Positions 16,949-26,354 of a stretch of DNA of 64,000 nt are shown in pieces. The first letter of the stretch is position 1. Each line of letters starts with the position of its first letter. The position numbers and the translations under genes are program-made. Under the pieces are notes generated by a model. The model did no database searches and had not been told where the DNA came from. It saw only the letters and a list, made by a program, of their open reading frames with translations. This DNA comes from Rubrivivax sp. (GTDB taxonomy: Bacteria; Pseudomonadota; Gammaproteobacteria; Burkholderiales; Burkholderiaceae_C), in assembly GCA_022843905.1 (NCBI GenBank), contig JALHMT010000011.1, forward strand, positions 1 through 64,000, written 5' to 3'.

Positions 16949-18853
16949 ATGCTCGTGCGCCCCTACGAAATGCCCTGGCGACCGGCCTACGAACTGTGGG
17001 CCGCAGCCGCCTGGGCTGGTGGCCTTATCTACTTCGTCTACCTCGGCGGCAAAGGCCTGCTGACGGCGAGCATCGCCCTGGCGCTGGCCTTCCTTGCGAT
17101 GCTGATGGCCGGTCACCGCCTTCGTCAGGGCCTCGACGTGCTGACCGTTCGGGCATCGCTATCCGGCAAGGCGATGCAGATCATCACCACGCGCAGGCTG
17201 GAAGCCCTGACGCGTGATCCTTCACAGGTCTTCCTGGGCTTCGGCTTCGAATGGCTGCCAGTGCACTCGCAACGCCTCTACGAACTCGCCAAGGTCAACT
17301 ACAAGGACTACGCCGCACCGCCAGTCGTTCTGCGCCTGCTGGGCTACGCCGTCAACCCGCAGCCCGACTCCGAGATCGGCCTGCCCTTCATCCATGGTGT
17401 CGAGCCCAGGGAGAAGGCGCTGTATCGGCCGCTGCAGAACTTCGAGGGCGGCACGCTGCTGGTGGGAACGACACAGGCCGGCAAGGGGGTGGCGCTGGGC
17501 AGTTTCCTCACGCAGGCCATCCGCCGTGGCGACGTCGTGGTCTTCATCGACCCGAAGAACAGCCGACGCCTCAAGCGCGTGGTGCAGCGTGCCTGCAGCG
17601 ACTACCGGGATGCCGACACCTTCCTGGAATTCCATCCTGCCTTCCCGGAACTCGGCGTGCGGCTGGACTTCACCTTCAACTGGCAGAAGCCGACCGAGAT
17701 CGCCTCGCGCATCCAGTCGATCATGCCGGTTGACACCGGCGGCGCGTTCACCGCCTTCGGCTGGGATGCCGTCAATGTCGTGGTCCAGGGCCTGGTCAGC
17801 CTCGAGGACCGGCCGAACCTCATCAAGCTCACCAAGTACATCGAGGGTGGCATCGAACCGGTCCTCGAGGCGTCTCTCCAACGGCTCTTCGATGCGTCAC
17901 TCGGCCCGGCCTGGCGCGACCTGCAGGAGATGCGCGCGCTGATGCAGGCGGCCGTGCGCGGTCAGATCAAGCGTCCGTCCGAGGTCGCGACTCCCCAGCT
18001 CATGGCCTGCGTCTCGTACTACGAACAGCATATTCCCCAGAACCAGCGCGACAAGGTCATCGACTCGCAGATCCGGGTCTTCCGCCACAACCGCGAGCAC
18101 TACCAGAAGATCACCGCCAACCTACTGCCGATCCTGTCGATGCTCACCTCGGGTGACCTGGGTGGGAGCCTGTCGCCCGACCCGTTTGATTTGGCGGACA
18201 AGCGCCCGATCATGAACTTCGAGAAGATCGAGCGCGGCGGCCACGTGCTCTACATGTGTCTCGACTCGCTGCCCGACCCGTCGGTGGCTTCGGCCATCGG
18301 CGCGCTGGCGATCGCCGACCTCGCTGCCCGCGCCGGCATGCGCTACAACCTCGGCATCACGCGCCGCATCACGCTGGTCGTCGACGAGATTGCCAACGTC
18401 ATCAACCAGCCCCTGATCGAGATCCTGAACAAGGGCGCCGAAGGCGGTATCCACTCCATCTGCGCGATGCAGACGCTCGCCGATCTGGCCAAGCGGCTGG
18501 GATCCGAGGATGCCGCACGCATGGCCCTGGGCAACCTGAACAACTTGTTCGCGCTGCGTTCCAAGGATCGGCCGACGCAGGACTTCATCGTCGAGACCTT
18601 CGGCAAGACCGGCATCCACACGATGCGCGTAGGCATCAACCAGGGCGCCGACACGCACCTCGGCGACTGGAGCGCCGGCCAGAGCGTGCAGCTCACCGAA
18701 TCGATGGAGGAACGCGTACCTGTCGACATCCTCGGCAAGCTTCCCAACTTGCAGTACTTCGGCTCCGTCGCCGGGCGCCTCGTGAAAGGTCGCTTCCCGA
18801 TCCTCGACCCTGACTTCGATCGACCAAAGGTCGCATTGAAGGAGACCACGTGA
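16949..18853 (+). CDS. traD: Conjugative coupling protein TraD (type IV coupling ATPase)
   Basis: The 634-residue protein brings the relaxosome to the secretion channel. Two N-terminal membrane helices (about residues 8-55) precede the ATPase domain. Walker A is GTTQAGKGV (G173 to K179) and Walker B is VVDEIAN (D479-E480). The region GGIHSICAMQTLADLA and NLFALRSKDRPTQDF are typical of SXT/PFGI-type TraD. The GKG form of the P-loop is normal in VirD4/TraG proteins. The stop overlaps the start of the next gene. Confidence 0.93.
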   Translation: MLVRPYEMPWRPAYELWAAAAWAGGLIYFVYLGGKGLLTASIALALAFLAMLMAGHRLRQGLDVLTVRASLSGKAMQIITTRRLEALTRDPSQVFLGFGFEWLPVHSQRLYELAKVNYKDYAAPPVVLRLLGYAVNPQPDSEIGLPFIHGVEPREKALYRPLQNFEGGTLLVGTTQAGKGVALGSFLTQAIRRGDVVVFIDPKNSRRLKRVVQRACSDYRDADTFLEFHPAFPELGVRLDFTFNWQKPTEIASRIQSIMPVDTGGAFTAFGWDAVNVVVQGLVSLEDRPNLIKLTKYIEGGIEPVLEASLQRLFDASLGPAWRDLQEMRALMQAAVRGQIKRPSEVATPQLMACVSYYEQHIPQNQRDKVIDSQIRVFRHNREHYQKITANLLPILSMLTSGDLGGSLSPDPFDLADKRPIMNFEKIERGGHVLYMCLDSLPDPSVASAIGALAIADLAARAGMRYNLGITRRITLVVDEIANVINQPLIEILNKGAEGGIHSICAMQTLADLAKRLGSEDAARMALGNLNNLFALRSKDRPTQDFIVETFGKTGIHTMRVGINQGADTHLGDWSAGQSVQLTESMEERVPVDILGKLPNLQYFGSVAGRLVKGRFPILDPDFDRPKVALKETT

Positions 18854-19479
18854 TGGTGCGCTACGTGTGGATCGGGACCATGCTGGCCATTCTCTGCATC
18901 GTCCTCTACATCCCCTCCGCGTCGCCACCAGAACGATTCACCGAGGTCTTGCGCGCCGAGCACGCCGCCAGCCGCGAGATCTGGGGGCCGGCCGTGGCCG
19001 ACCGCATCCTCAGGCGGATGCTCGACATCCAGCAGGGCTCGCCACCCCTGAGCGAGCCGCCGGCGCCCATGGTTCACGTCGGCCAGCAGCCGGCCGTTGA
19101 CGCAGCGATGGCGGCGCAGATGACCCAGATGAGCATGCGCCTGTTTGGCAACCCGTACTTCCGGTCGATCGACTCGCTGTTCGCGCTGGCCGCCTACCGG
19201 CTGAGCGCCATCATCGAGTTGCTGCCGCTGCTGACGATCTTCCTGCTGGTGGTGGCTGTGGACGGCTTCGTGCTTCGACAAGTTCGCGCGAAGGAGTTCG
19301 TCGCCCACAGCGCGGAGATGTTCGGCGGAAGCCTGATCGCGGCGATCGTTCTCGGCGGCATGGTGGCGGTTTCTGCCTTCCTGCCTATGCGGCTGCACCC
19401 GATGTTCTTCACGCTGAGTCTGCTGGCGATGCTCTTCGCGCTCAGTCGCGCGATCGCGAACTATCACGTGATCCGATGA
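18853..19479 (+). CDS. DUF4400 membrane protein of the traI-traD unit
   Basis: The 208-residue protein has an N-terminal membrane helix, a soluble segment, and three C-terminal helices (about 118-140, 160-180 and 182-200). This is the DUF4400 plan; the equivalent gene follows traD in SXT/R391 and IncA/C elements (s043/traJ). ATG 18853 overlaps the traD stop; a GTG at 18850 is in frame. It probably acts with TraD in the inner membrane; its exact function is unknown. The next 146 bp hold no gene and lead into the defence insertion. Confidence 0.82.
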   Translation: MVRYVWIGTMLAILCIVLYIPSASPPERFTEVLRAEHAASREIWGPAVADRILRRMLDIQQGSPPLSEPPAPMVHVGQQPAVDAAMAAQMTQMSMRLFGNPYFRSIDSLFALAAYRLSAIIELLPLLTIFLLVVAVDGFVLRQVRAKEFVAHSAEMFGGSLIAAIVLGGMVAVSAFLPMRLHPMFFTLSLLAMLFALSRAIANYHVIR

Positions 19480-19625
19480 GCCACTGCCGACGTTCAGCGT
19501 CGACGCACCACCGTCACCAACGCAGCGGTTCCGGTCAGCCGTGGTCGCATCCTCAAATTACGCTGTCGGCCGGTTTGCGGTCACTCGAGCGACTCGCCAG
19601 GTAGCGCATTCCCGCTGTTCCTTGT

Positions 19626-21554
19626 TCAGCTCAAGAGCTCCAGTTGCCATCCCTTGGTCACCAACGCCGCACGCGTTTCTTCGGCCACGCGGGAAGCATT
19701 GGCGGCCAGGCAAAGGAAGCGTGTCGGCCGCGACATCGCTACGTAGACGTTGCGCATTTGCCCCTGCTGCAGGGGCCCCAACTTGCCCAGTCCCTTGCCG
19801 AGGCCAGCTATGGCTGGGAGGGCGAGCTCCAGATCAAATTTCTTGCTTCTTCCGCCGTAAGACTCGAGCACCAGCGAAGCTAGGTGCGTCTCCCCTTTCA
19901 TGCCGGCGACCGTCCCAAGGGAGAACGTCAGCTCGCGCCCGCCATGATCGTATACACACAAGGCTGGCGGCTCCAACGTCGGTGTAGCTGTTGCCGCCGC
20001 TGGTTGTGCAAATACGTTCAGCGCAACGAACACGGTGAGCGTCATGCTATCTGGCAGCAGTTGGCCCAGACGCAGGTACAGCACGCCCGGCAGCGCCTGC
20101 CTAGCTTCGGGTGTGCCGAGAAGCGTCGGGTCCAGGACCAGATCCCTGATCAGCGCCTGCAGCTCCGCCGCGTTCCCATGGAGTTCGGCCACTGCGCGAG
20201 GTAGCGCACGTGCGTCGCGCACTTCAGAAGTAACCGGGGCCTTCGCAGCTCGCAGGACGAGCAAGATGGCGTTACGCGCGTCCCCGGTGGGGTCGCCAAG
20301 CGTCGCGGTCGATCGCTGGGTGAATCCCTGACCAACAAGGCGCCAGAAGCCGCCATCGCTCCCCGCTGTGACACCGCTATTCAGGTGCGCGTATGACGGC
20401 CAGTAATCGCCTAGGTGACGACCGGCGTCGACTGCGCCTTCGACGGCTTTACGGGTGCACATGGCGCGCACCGATTTGTCGCGCAATGCGTCGGCGTCAA
20501 ACCGTTCCGCGACGAGCTTGCCGAAGCGACGCACGACCCGCCCCACGTCCTCAGTCTTGTATAGCAGCAACACGGGGCTGATGTCGTCCGGCCCTTCGCC
20601 GTTGACAGGCAGCTTGCTGAGCCTGACGCTGGCGACGGCGGCCGCGATCCTAGGACCGAAGCGCTTGCTGGAGCTGACTGTACCGTGGCCTGTTCGTGGA
20701 AAGGTGACCTTAGCTGCCTCGTCGTCGTTCAGGATGATCTTCTGGTCGACATCCCCAAATCGTTGCATCACCGACCTGCCATCGAACAGGCGATTCAAGA
20801 TGCTTTCTTGCTCCCACGACGTGTCCTGCATCTCATCTACGAAGACCATCGGAAACCGTCGGTGAATCACATCCAAGAGGCCAGGGTGGCTGTCGAGCGC
20901 GGCCGAGGCGAAGGCGAACATGTCGCGATGCCGGAAGACGCCGGCCTGGGTCAAACCCAACTTGATGGCTGCCAGCTGCTTGCCGGAGTCGGATGCGAGG
21001 CCGGGCAGGCTGCCAGCGTCCGAGGCCAGTTCGAGGGCCGCGCCCTTGTAATAGAGCCGGCCGACCAGCGAGTCTCCGTTTGCCTGGTGGCTCAACCAGG
21101 CGCGCAACTTGTAGTACTGGTTGCCCTTAAGCCTGGCCAGCGCCCGGGTTTCAAAGACGTCATCGTCGATCACATCGAGCGGCAGTCCTATGGCGCGCAG
21201 AGCGGGCAAGGCCAGGAACTGGTTGACGAAACCATGGATCGTGCCGATGAAGTGCGGATAGGTCAGCAGCCGTGCGCCTTCGTCCGTGCGCGCGAGGCGC
21301 CGAACGATCTCCTCCCGAGCAACGTTGGTGTGGCTAAGGATGCAGACGCCCTTGGTGGCGTGAGGCCACTTGTGGGCGAGCAGCAGCAGCTTCGCAGCTA
21401 TCAAGGAGGTTTTTCCACTGCCGGGGACGGCGTTGAAGTCCCGGGACGCGTTCTCCTGCAGCGCTGCCTGACGCTCCGCGTCCGAGAAATCCAGATCGGG
21501 CGTCAACCGCGAAAGCAATGCAAGGTCGGCGGCCTCCAGGCGGACTGCGCTCAT
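19626..21554 (-). CDS. UvrD/Rep-like superfamily 1 helicase, GajB-like
   Basis: The 642-residue protein has the SF1A helicase motifs: Walker A VPGSGKTS (43-50), motif Ia SHTNVAREEI, Walker B FVDEMQD (238-244), a motif III-like RFGDVDQKI, and a C-terminal motif VI, VYVAMSRPTRFLCLA. Its gene overlaps the OLD nuclease gene by 4 bp. That pairing is the definition of the Gabija anti-phage system, where GajB is thought to sense DNA ends or nucleotides and unleash GajA. It is longer than the roughly 490-residue Bacillus GajB. Orientation is opposite to the tra genes, which marks it as cargo. Confidence 0.88.
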   Translation of the reverse strand: MSAVRLEAADLALLSRLTPDLDFSDAERQAALQENASRDFNAVPGSGKTSLIAAKLLLLAHKWPHATKGVCILSHTNVAREEIVRRLARTDEGARLLTYPHFIGTIHGFVNQFLALPALRAIGLPLDVIDDDVFETRALARLKGNQYYKLRAWLSHQANGDSLVGRLYYKGAALELASDAGSLPGLASDSGKQLAAIKLGLTQAGVFRHRDMFAFASAALDSHPGLLDVIHRRFPMVFVDEMQDTSWEQESILNRLFDGRSVMQRFGDVDQKIILNDDEAAKVTFPRTGHGTVSSSKRFGPRIAAAVASVRLSKLPVNGEGPDDISPVLLLYKTEDVGRVVRRFGKLVAERFDADALRDKSVRAMCTRKAVEGAVDAGRHLGDYWPSYAHLNSGVTAGSDGGFWRLVGQGFTQRSTATLGDPTGDARNAILLVLRAAKAPVTSEVRDARALPRAVAELHGNAAELQALIRDLVLDPTLLGTPEARQALPGVLYLRLGQLLPDSMTLTVFVALNVFAQPAAATATPTLEPPALCVYDHGGRELTFSLGTVAGMKGETHLASLVLESYGGRSKKFDLELALPAIAGLGKGLGKLGPLQQGQMRNVYVAMSRPTRFLCLAANASRVAEETRAALVTKGWQLELLS

Positions 21555-23623
21555 GGCTTCGTTACGCCGCCGGATGGCGGCACGGGTACTGCGATGGCGT
21601 GGGCCGGTGAGACGGCTACCGGCGCGGCTGGCGCAGCGCCAGGTAAAGGAACGGCGGTGGGCGCGGCCGTCGCAGATGTTGTGATTCCACGAGCAGGAGC
21701 AGTAGCGGTGGCCGTGGTCAGATGGTTCAGCGCTCGCTGAAGGTAGGGTGGCAGGCGATTGAACAGATCGTCACCCTCGCCATACTCGCCGGTCGAGAGC
21801 AGGTGGGCGGCATACTGGGCGGTGATGGCCTTGGACGCTTCCTTCTCGTACAGCGGGCGATAGATGATGGAGGCGAGCTTGTCTGGCGGGTGCCCTGCGC
21901 CCTCAAGCGGCTTCCATGCGGCCAGGGCCGCGCCGATCGCAAGCTTCTCGTCGGCCTCGCTCAGTCGCTCGTCCTTGTCTGACGCCATGATGCCGAGCGA
22001 GATGGCGACATGCATGAGCTTGGCGCAGCCGTACAGGGCCAAGTCGTACTCCAGGGTCCAGCGATCCGACACGCACACGATGGTGTTGCCGCCTTCCGCG
22101 CGAGCGACCTTGCGGTCGACCACCGCCTTGATGCCGGCGTCGTCGTAGTCAGCCTCGAACCTTTTGCCCTTGGCGGGCTTCGGCACGTAAGTATTCGCCA
22201 CGTCAGGGACGATGTCGCGATCGGTCAAACAGACGGCCGGCACGGGATATTGCGACCCGGCGCCTTCGCGCTGCAGGATGCGCGCGTAGTGGTATAGGCC
22301 GGTGTGTCCCACGTTGACGATGGAGACGCCGTGCTTGGAGAAGGAGCGCCCGCAGGCCTGCGCCAGGGTCGGCAGCAGGATGGCTTCTGCCGGGCCTTCG
22401 ACCATCATGACGCCCCGGGCGAAGAACAGGTTGGCCTTGGTGGCGTCGATGAAACGCTGCAGGAACGAGTAATCGGTCTTGAGCAGCTTCGTGTGGCCGG
22501 ACCGCAGTGGGTAGGTCTGTGCCTTGTGCACCAGCGTCATTGTCTCGATGTCGGCGCTGGACACCAGCGATGGACTGTGCGTGGTCATGATGACTTGGAC
22601 GCGGCGCTCGCCGCTGGCCGGCGCCTTGGAGTGCTGCCTGAGCAGATCCATCACGCGGTCCTGCAACTGCGGATGCAGGTGGGCCTCCGGTTCCTCGACA
22701 AGGAGCAGCGCTAGGTCTTCACCATCGCGCAGCAGCACTAGCTCCGTCGCCATGAAGAGCGCGTTGTTGTAGCCCAACCCTCGGGCGCAACGTTCATCCG
22801 GGTGAACTGCACCGCTTGGCAGCAAGCCCAATTCGAACCTCTCGAGAATGGGGGTCAGCGACAGGTCTGGTGCGACGCGGATGCGCGATTCGAGGTTGTC
22901 GCCATTGAACGAAAACTCGCTGAGGTAGTTGTCGTTGATGTCGTCCTGGACACCCCTGATTACCTTGTGCTCGCCAAGATGGTGCTGGGCGAACGCCATG
23001 AGCCCGACCAAGTTCTCCGGCACCGTGTTCGGCGCGTCCTGCTTGAAATCATTGATCTCTTGGCCGACGATGTCGTTGTGCGCCGCCAGGATCTGCGACA
23101 GCCGGGATTGCCGCCCGGGGCGCAGCTCGGCTTCGGCGTCACGCAGTGGCCGCAGGTAGGTCGCCCGGATCAGTTCGCGCACAGCGTAGCCAATCTCCTG
23201 ACCGGCACCGTCCTTTCCGGCGCGGAACTGCATGTCCACGCGGGCGCGCTTGGACGCCTGTGCGGGAAGGAATTTCGCCCGCAGGTGGACGACCAGAGAG
23301 CAGCTGCTGTCCTCTTCCAGGGTCAGCCACTCGAGGACGGTTGCCTGTTGCTCCTTCGACAGCTCGCACAGGGTCGCTTCGATCCATAAGGTCGACGAGC
23401 GCTGCGAGCCGTGGATGTTGAAATCCTGTTCGAAGAGCCGGACGCTCTCGTAGCTTGTGGTCAGCAGGACTTGCCTGATGGCATCGACGATGCCCGTCTT
23501 GCCCGCGTCGTTTTCACCAACCAGGATATTCAATCCTGGGTTCAGCTCCAGGTCCAGTTCAGGCGCTGTGGTCCCGTCACCGAACACGCGGAAATTGCGC
23601 GCGCGGATGCGCTTTAGATACAT
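21551..23623 (-). CDS. OLD-family ATPase/Toprim endonuclease, GajA-like
   Basis: The 690-residue protein has an ABC-type ATPase domain with Walker A GENDAGKT (36-43), signature-like RGLGYNNALF, Walker B LLVEEPEAHLHPQ (about 307-319) and THSP (348-351). A C-terminal Toprim nuclease follows with E409 in MVEGPAE and the acidic TDRD at 467-470. This is a class 2 OLD protein, the kind encoded beside UvrD-like helicases, as in Gabija. Residues beyond about 640 are a Pro/Ala/Thr-rich tail of low complexity not typical of the family. ATG 23623 is preferred over 23680 because GGGAGAAG precedes it and MYLKRIRARNFRVF is the canonical start. Confidence 0.9.
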   Translation of the reverse strand: MYLKRIRARNFRVFGDGTTAPELDLELNPGLNILVGENDAGKTGIVDAIRQVLLTTSYESVRLFEQDFNIHGSQRSSTLWIEATLCELSKEQQATVLEWLTLEEDSSCSLVVHLRAKFLPAQASKRARVDMQFRAGKDGAGQEIGYAVRELIRATYLRPLRDAEAELRPGRQSRLSQILAAHNDIVGQEINDFKQDAPNTVPENLVGLMAFAQHHLGEHKVIRGVQDDINDNYLSEFSFNGDNLESRIRVAPDLSLTPILERFELGLLPSGAVHPDERCARGLGYNNALFMATELVLLRDGEDLALLLVEEPEAHLHPQLQDRVMDLLRQHSKAPASGERRVQVIMTTHSPSLVSSADIETMTLVHKAQTYPLRSGHTKLLKTDYSFLQRFIDATKANLFFARGVMMVEGPAEAILLPTLAQACGRSFSKHGVSIVNVGHTGLYHYARILQREGAGSQYPVPAVCLTDRDIVPDVANTYVPKPAKGKRFEADYDDAGIKAVVDRKVARAEGGNTIVCVSDRWTLEYDLALYGCAKLMHVAISLGIMASDKDERLSEADEKLAIGAALAAWKPLEGAGHPPDKLASIIYRPLYEKEASKAITAQYAAHLLSTGEYGEGDDLFNRLPPYLQRALNHLTTATATAPARGITTSATAAPTAVPLPGAAPAAPVAVSPAHAIAVPVPPSGGVTKP

Positions 23624-23785
23624 GCTCTCTTCTCCCTGACAGCTGCGTGCATTGCCGCGCGGAATCCATCTGAGCTCCAACGGCGAGTCTTCTTGCGCCG
23701 CATGGTAGCGCGGGGGTGTCTGCGGTTAAGAGACCCAGCGCTGCGCCTGAGAGGATGGTCATGGTCTAGGCACTAGACTCATCCA

Positions 23786-24055
23786 ATGCTTGAACCTGAC
23801 CCTGCCGACGCTGCGTTCGAGGAACTGCTCAAGGTTCGGGCGGACGTGTGCTTGATTGTGGCGAGCTGGCCCGGGCAAGCCGACAGTGAGCCGTACCGCG
23901 CACCCTTGCACGTCAGGGAGCAGTTAGTGGCGGGCTTGAAGTTTCCCTTCATCCGCGAGGCGACGCAGAGCGAACTACGGGACTACGCGCTCGAACACAA
24001 GCTGTTCTCCCCAGAGCTGACCGCGTACCTGACGAAGGACTGGGGAAGCTGGTAA
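23786..24055 (+). CDS. Small hypothetical protein beside the Gabija-like pair
   Basis: This 89-residue frame has good codon periodicity and a plausible protein sequence, ending LKFPFIREATQSELRDYALEHKLFSPELTAYLTKDWGSW. It is divergent from the OLD gene. No family is recognised; it may be part of the same insertion or a backbone remnant. Confidence 0.5.
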   Translation: MLEPDPADAAFEELLKVRADVCLIVASWPGQADSEPYRAPLHVREQLVAGLKFPFIREATQSELRDYALEHKLFSPELTAYLTKDWGSW

Positions 24056-24578
24056 CTCGGCTGTCCGAGCCGGTCGGCAGCGCATAGCCTGGCCACTGAT
24101 CAGCCGACTCAAATGGGGATCGCCGGCTCCCGAAAGATAAGCCGTCGTCCGGCAGCCGAGTTCGAATGTCGGAGTTCAGTCTCATCCACTCTATTGCATC
24201 ACCAACTTGAACGGCCGCCGCTGGCCGTTTGGATGTGCCTGTGAACGGCAGATGCAGGATGGTCCAAATCGACCGAGCCACGAAGTTGCGGCGACCGACT
24301 TCGTAGTTGCCACGGTCAACCTCAAGTGACTTTTGGTCAGGGATGGCAAGGCCTCGCACATCTTGCCGACGGCGGCTGATGCGAACTTCGGACAGTAACG
24401 CCGCCTGCTGTCCCTGTACCTGATCGTCAGCCCGGGACCCAGCGCTACTCGCTGCCTCATCGAGCCCCCACTTCTCGGCCCATTCTTGTCGGACTTTCCG
24501 GGAGACATGCCGATTCGGTGACCCTACCCTTTGCTCTCGAAAACGCCACCTAAGGTCGTGCTTCGAGAAGGCCCACCG
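24056..24578. other. 520-bp stretch without a confident gene; possible decayed gene
   Basis: Two minus-strand frames overlap here: 24191-24508, with GPGLTIRYRDSRRRYCPKFAS, and another frame across 24140-24330 with KSLEVDRGNYEVGRRNFVARSIW. Each has protein-like patches but neither is convincing along its length, which would fit a frameshifted relic at the edge of the defence insertion. Nothing else is seen. Confidence 0.35.
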
Positions 24579-25073
24579 ATGCAAGCCGCACTCTCACTGC
24601 CGCGAGAAATGTCGATGCCAGCTCCGATCGACCGCGACGTGCGCCCCCCGACCGTGCAGACAGGCATCTGGATCGAGGAGCACGGCTGGCTGCACAGCCT
24701 TTTCAAGTCCCCGGACAACACGTCGCCGAAGTTCCGCTTCCCCGACCTCCTGGGTGCCTGCGTCTCGCTGGCCTTCCGCGACATGCCAAGCCAGCGCCGC
24801 ATCGTCGAGTACTTGGTGACCCAACTGACGCTGCGCAACCCGAGAACCGAACGCCGCAGCTGCGACATCTGGGCGGTGCAGTTCGAGCTCGTCATGGCGG
24901 CACATCGCGCGCCCTGGAACCGGTTCCCGAATCCGATGTTCGAGCTGGACCAGATCACGACGGCCTGCGTCGCAGTGGTCATGTCTCTTCCCGATGGCCA
25001 CGCACAGGTCCTCGGCCAGGCCCGCCTCAACCTGCGCGACCGCGCGACGCGTTCGCGCGGTCTGGAGTGCTGA
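24579..25073 (+). CDS. Uncharacterised protein at the start of the pilus cluster
   Basis: The 164-residue protein has a conserved-looking core (TGIWIEEHGWLHSLFKSP, then PDLLGACVSLAFRD and WAVQFELVMAAHRA) without a known motif, signal peptide or membrane helix. GAGAAGG upstream supports ATG 24579 over the frame opening at 24531. It is followed after 4 bp by the lytic transglycosylase gene, so it belongs to the transfer operon. A role in transfer is inferred from position only. Confidence 0.65.
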   Translation: MQAALSLPREMSMPAPIDRDVRPPTVQTGIWIEEHGWLHSLFKSPDNTSPKFRFPDLLGACVSLAFRDMPSQRRIVEYLVTQLTLRNPRTERRSCDIWAVQFELVMAAHRAPWNRFPNPMFELDQITTACVAVVMSLPDGHAQVLGQARLNLRDRATRSRGLEC

Positions 25074-25077
25074 CGTG

Positions 25078-25638
25078 ATGCTCACCGTGTCGAGCCGTCT
25101 CGTGAAGTACGCCATCGCGGCAGGGATCGCGGCGCCGTCGATCTGCATCGCATGCTGGTCCGACGCCGAGCGGCTCTACGGTGTCTCGTCCCACCTGCTC
25201 TACGCCGTTGCGCGGGCCGAATCCGACCTGCAGCCGGGTGCCATGAACCTCACGCACCGGGCCCGGACAGGGACCTACGACATCGGGCTGATGCAGATCA
25301 ACAGCAGCCACTTGCCGAAGCTGGCCAGCCTCGGCATCTCGGAGAGCGATCTCCTCGAGCCCTGCACGAACATCAAGGTCGGCGCCTGGCTTCTCGCTGA
25401 CTCGTTCGCCAGGCGAGGTATCTCATGGGATGCCGTGGGCGCCTACAACGCGGCCTGCACGCAACTCAAGGGTGACGACTGCGCTGCGGCGCGCTCGCGC
25501 TACGCATGGCGTGTCTACAAGCGCTTGCCCGGCGAACAAGCCAAGTCCCGGTCCCAGCAGGCCGCACCTGCAAATCGAACTCCCTCTGCTTCACAAGCAC
25601 CCGCGCCGTTCATCCTGTCCGTGAGGGTCGCGCGATGA
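25078..25638 (+). CDS. Lytic transglycosylase (VirB1-like)
   Basis: The 186-residue secreted protein cuts peptidoglycan to let the transfer channel cross the periplasm. After a signal-like hydrophobic segment (residues 10-27), the SLT fold shows the catalytic glutamate E48 in ARAESDLQPGA, then YDIGLMQINSSH and VGAYNAAC. The C-terminus is a short Ser/Ala/Pro tail. The frame extends upstream, but ATG 25078 gives the signal peptide. The stop overlaps the start of the OmpA-like gene. Confidence 0.9.
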   Translation: MLTVSSRLVKYAIAAGIAAPSICIACWSDAERLYGVSSHLLYAVARAESDLQPGAMNLTHRARTGTYDIGLMQINSSHLPKLASLGISESDLLEPCTNIKVGAWLLADSFARRGISWDAVGAYNAACTQLKGDDCAAARSRYAWRVYKRLPGEQAKSRSQQAAPANRTPSASQAPAPFILSVRVAR

Positions 25639-26354
25639 TGAGCCGCCTTGCGGACCTGGCGGTGTCCACGACGTTTGCAGGGAGCCTGCTGCTTGCCAAC
25701 ACGTCCTGCGCCACTCGCCATCCCGACGACGCCGCCAACCTGGTGCCGCGGTCCGAGGCCCAGGCGCCCGGCGCGCAGCGCCTCGTGCAGTTCTCTTTCG
25801 GCACCCAGGCCGCGTTCGGCATCTGCGTCGAACCGGCCTGTCCTGCAGTCACGCCGAAGACATTGTCGATGGCGGGCGCCGCGCCGCTGCAGGCCGTCGC
25901 TCATCGCGTCGCCTCGACAGCGGATGAAGCGCGCGAGTCCGATCTCCCGACCGGGATGGCGCCCGTGCCATCGCCTGCGCCTTCGGCTGCTGTGCGCCCT
26001 GTCGACAAAGCTGTCTTCAACATCGCCGTCGTGTTCCCATTTGCATCTGCCCAGCTAACACCGCCGGCCCGGACTGCCTTGTCCGCATCGATCCGTCACG
26101 CACGCCAGTCCGACCGCATCGTCATTTCCGGCCGCACGGATGCCGTGGGCAACGACGAAGTCAATGAGTCGCTCGCACTGGCGCGGGCTCTCGCCGTGCG
26201 CAACTACCTGCGCGACCGGGTCCCTGACCTGGCCGCCGTGATCTCCATCGACGCAAGGGGCCGCTGCTGCTTCGTGGCGCCCAACGAGACGGAAGACGGC
26301 CGATCAAGGAACCGGCGCGTCGAGATGGCGTTCTTCTCTCAGGGAGGCGGCTGA
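25635..26354 (+). CDS. OmpA-like peptidoglycan-binding protein of the transfer cluster
   Basis: The 239-residue protein has an N-terminal signal sequence that ends in a lipobox-like LLLANTSC and a C-terminal OmpA domain (about 130-235): a short VVFPFASAQL strand, IVISGRTDAVGNDEVNESLALARA and NRRVEM. It likely anchors the transfer apparatus to peptidoglycan. ATG 25635 overlaps the stop of the transglycosylase gene. Its own TGATG overlaps the next gene. Confidence 0.82.
   Translation: MMSRLADLAVSTTFAGSLLLANTSCATRHPDDAANLVPRSEAQAPGAQRLVQFSFGTQAAFGICVEPACPAVTPKTLSMAGAAPLQAVAHRVASTADEARESDLPTGMAPVPSPAPSAAVRPVDKAVFNIAVVFPFASAQLTPPARTALSASIRHARQSDRIVISGRTDAVGNDEVNESLALARALAVRNYLRDRVPDLAAVISIDARGRCCFVAPNETEDGRSRNRRVEMAFFSQGGG

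Noticed and set aside
16949..18853. TraD P-loop reads GKGV instead of GKT/S
   Set aside because: GKG is a normal form in VirD4/TraG-type coupling proteins, so it is not a sign of inactivation.
23949..24584. 211-codon minus-strand frame
   Set aside because: Only a short central part is protein-like and it overlaps the better-supported 23786-24055 gene; recorded as a possible relic only.
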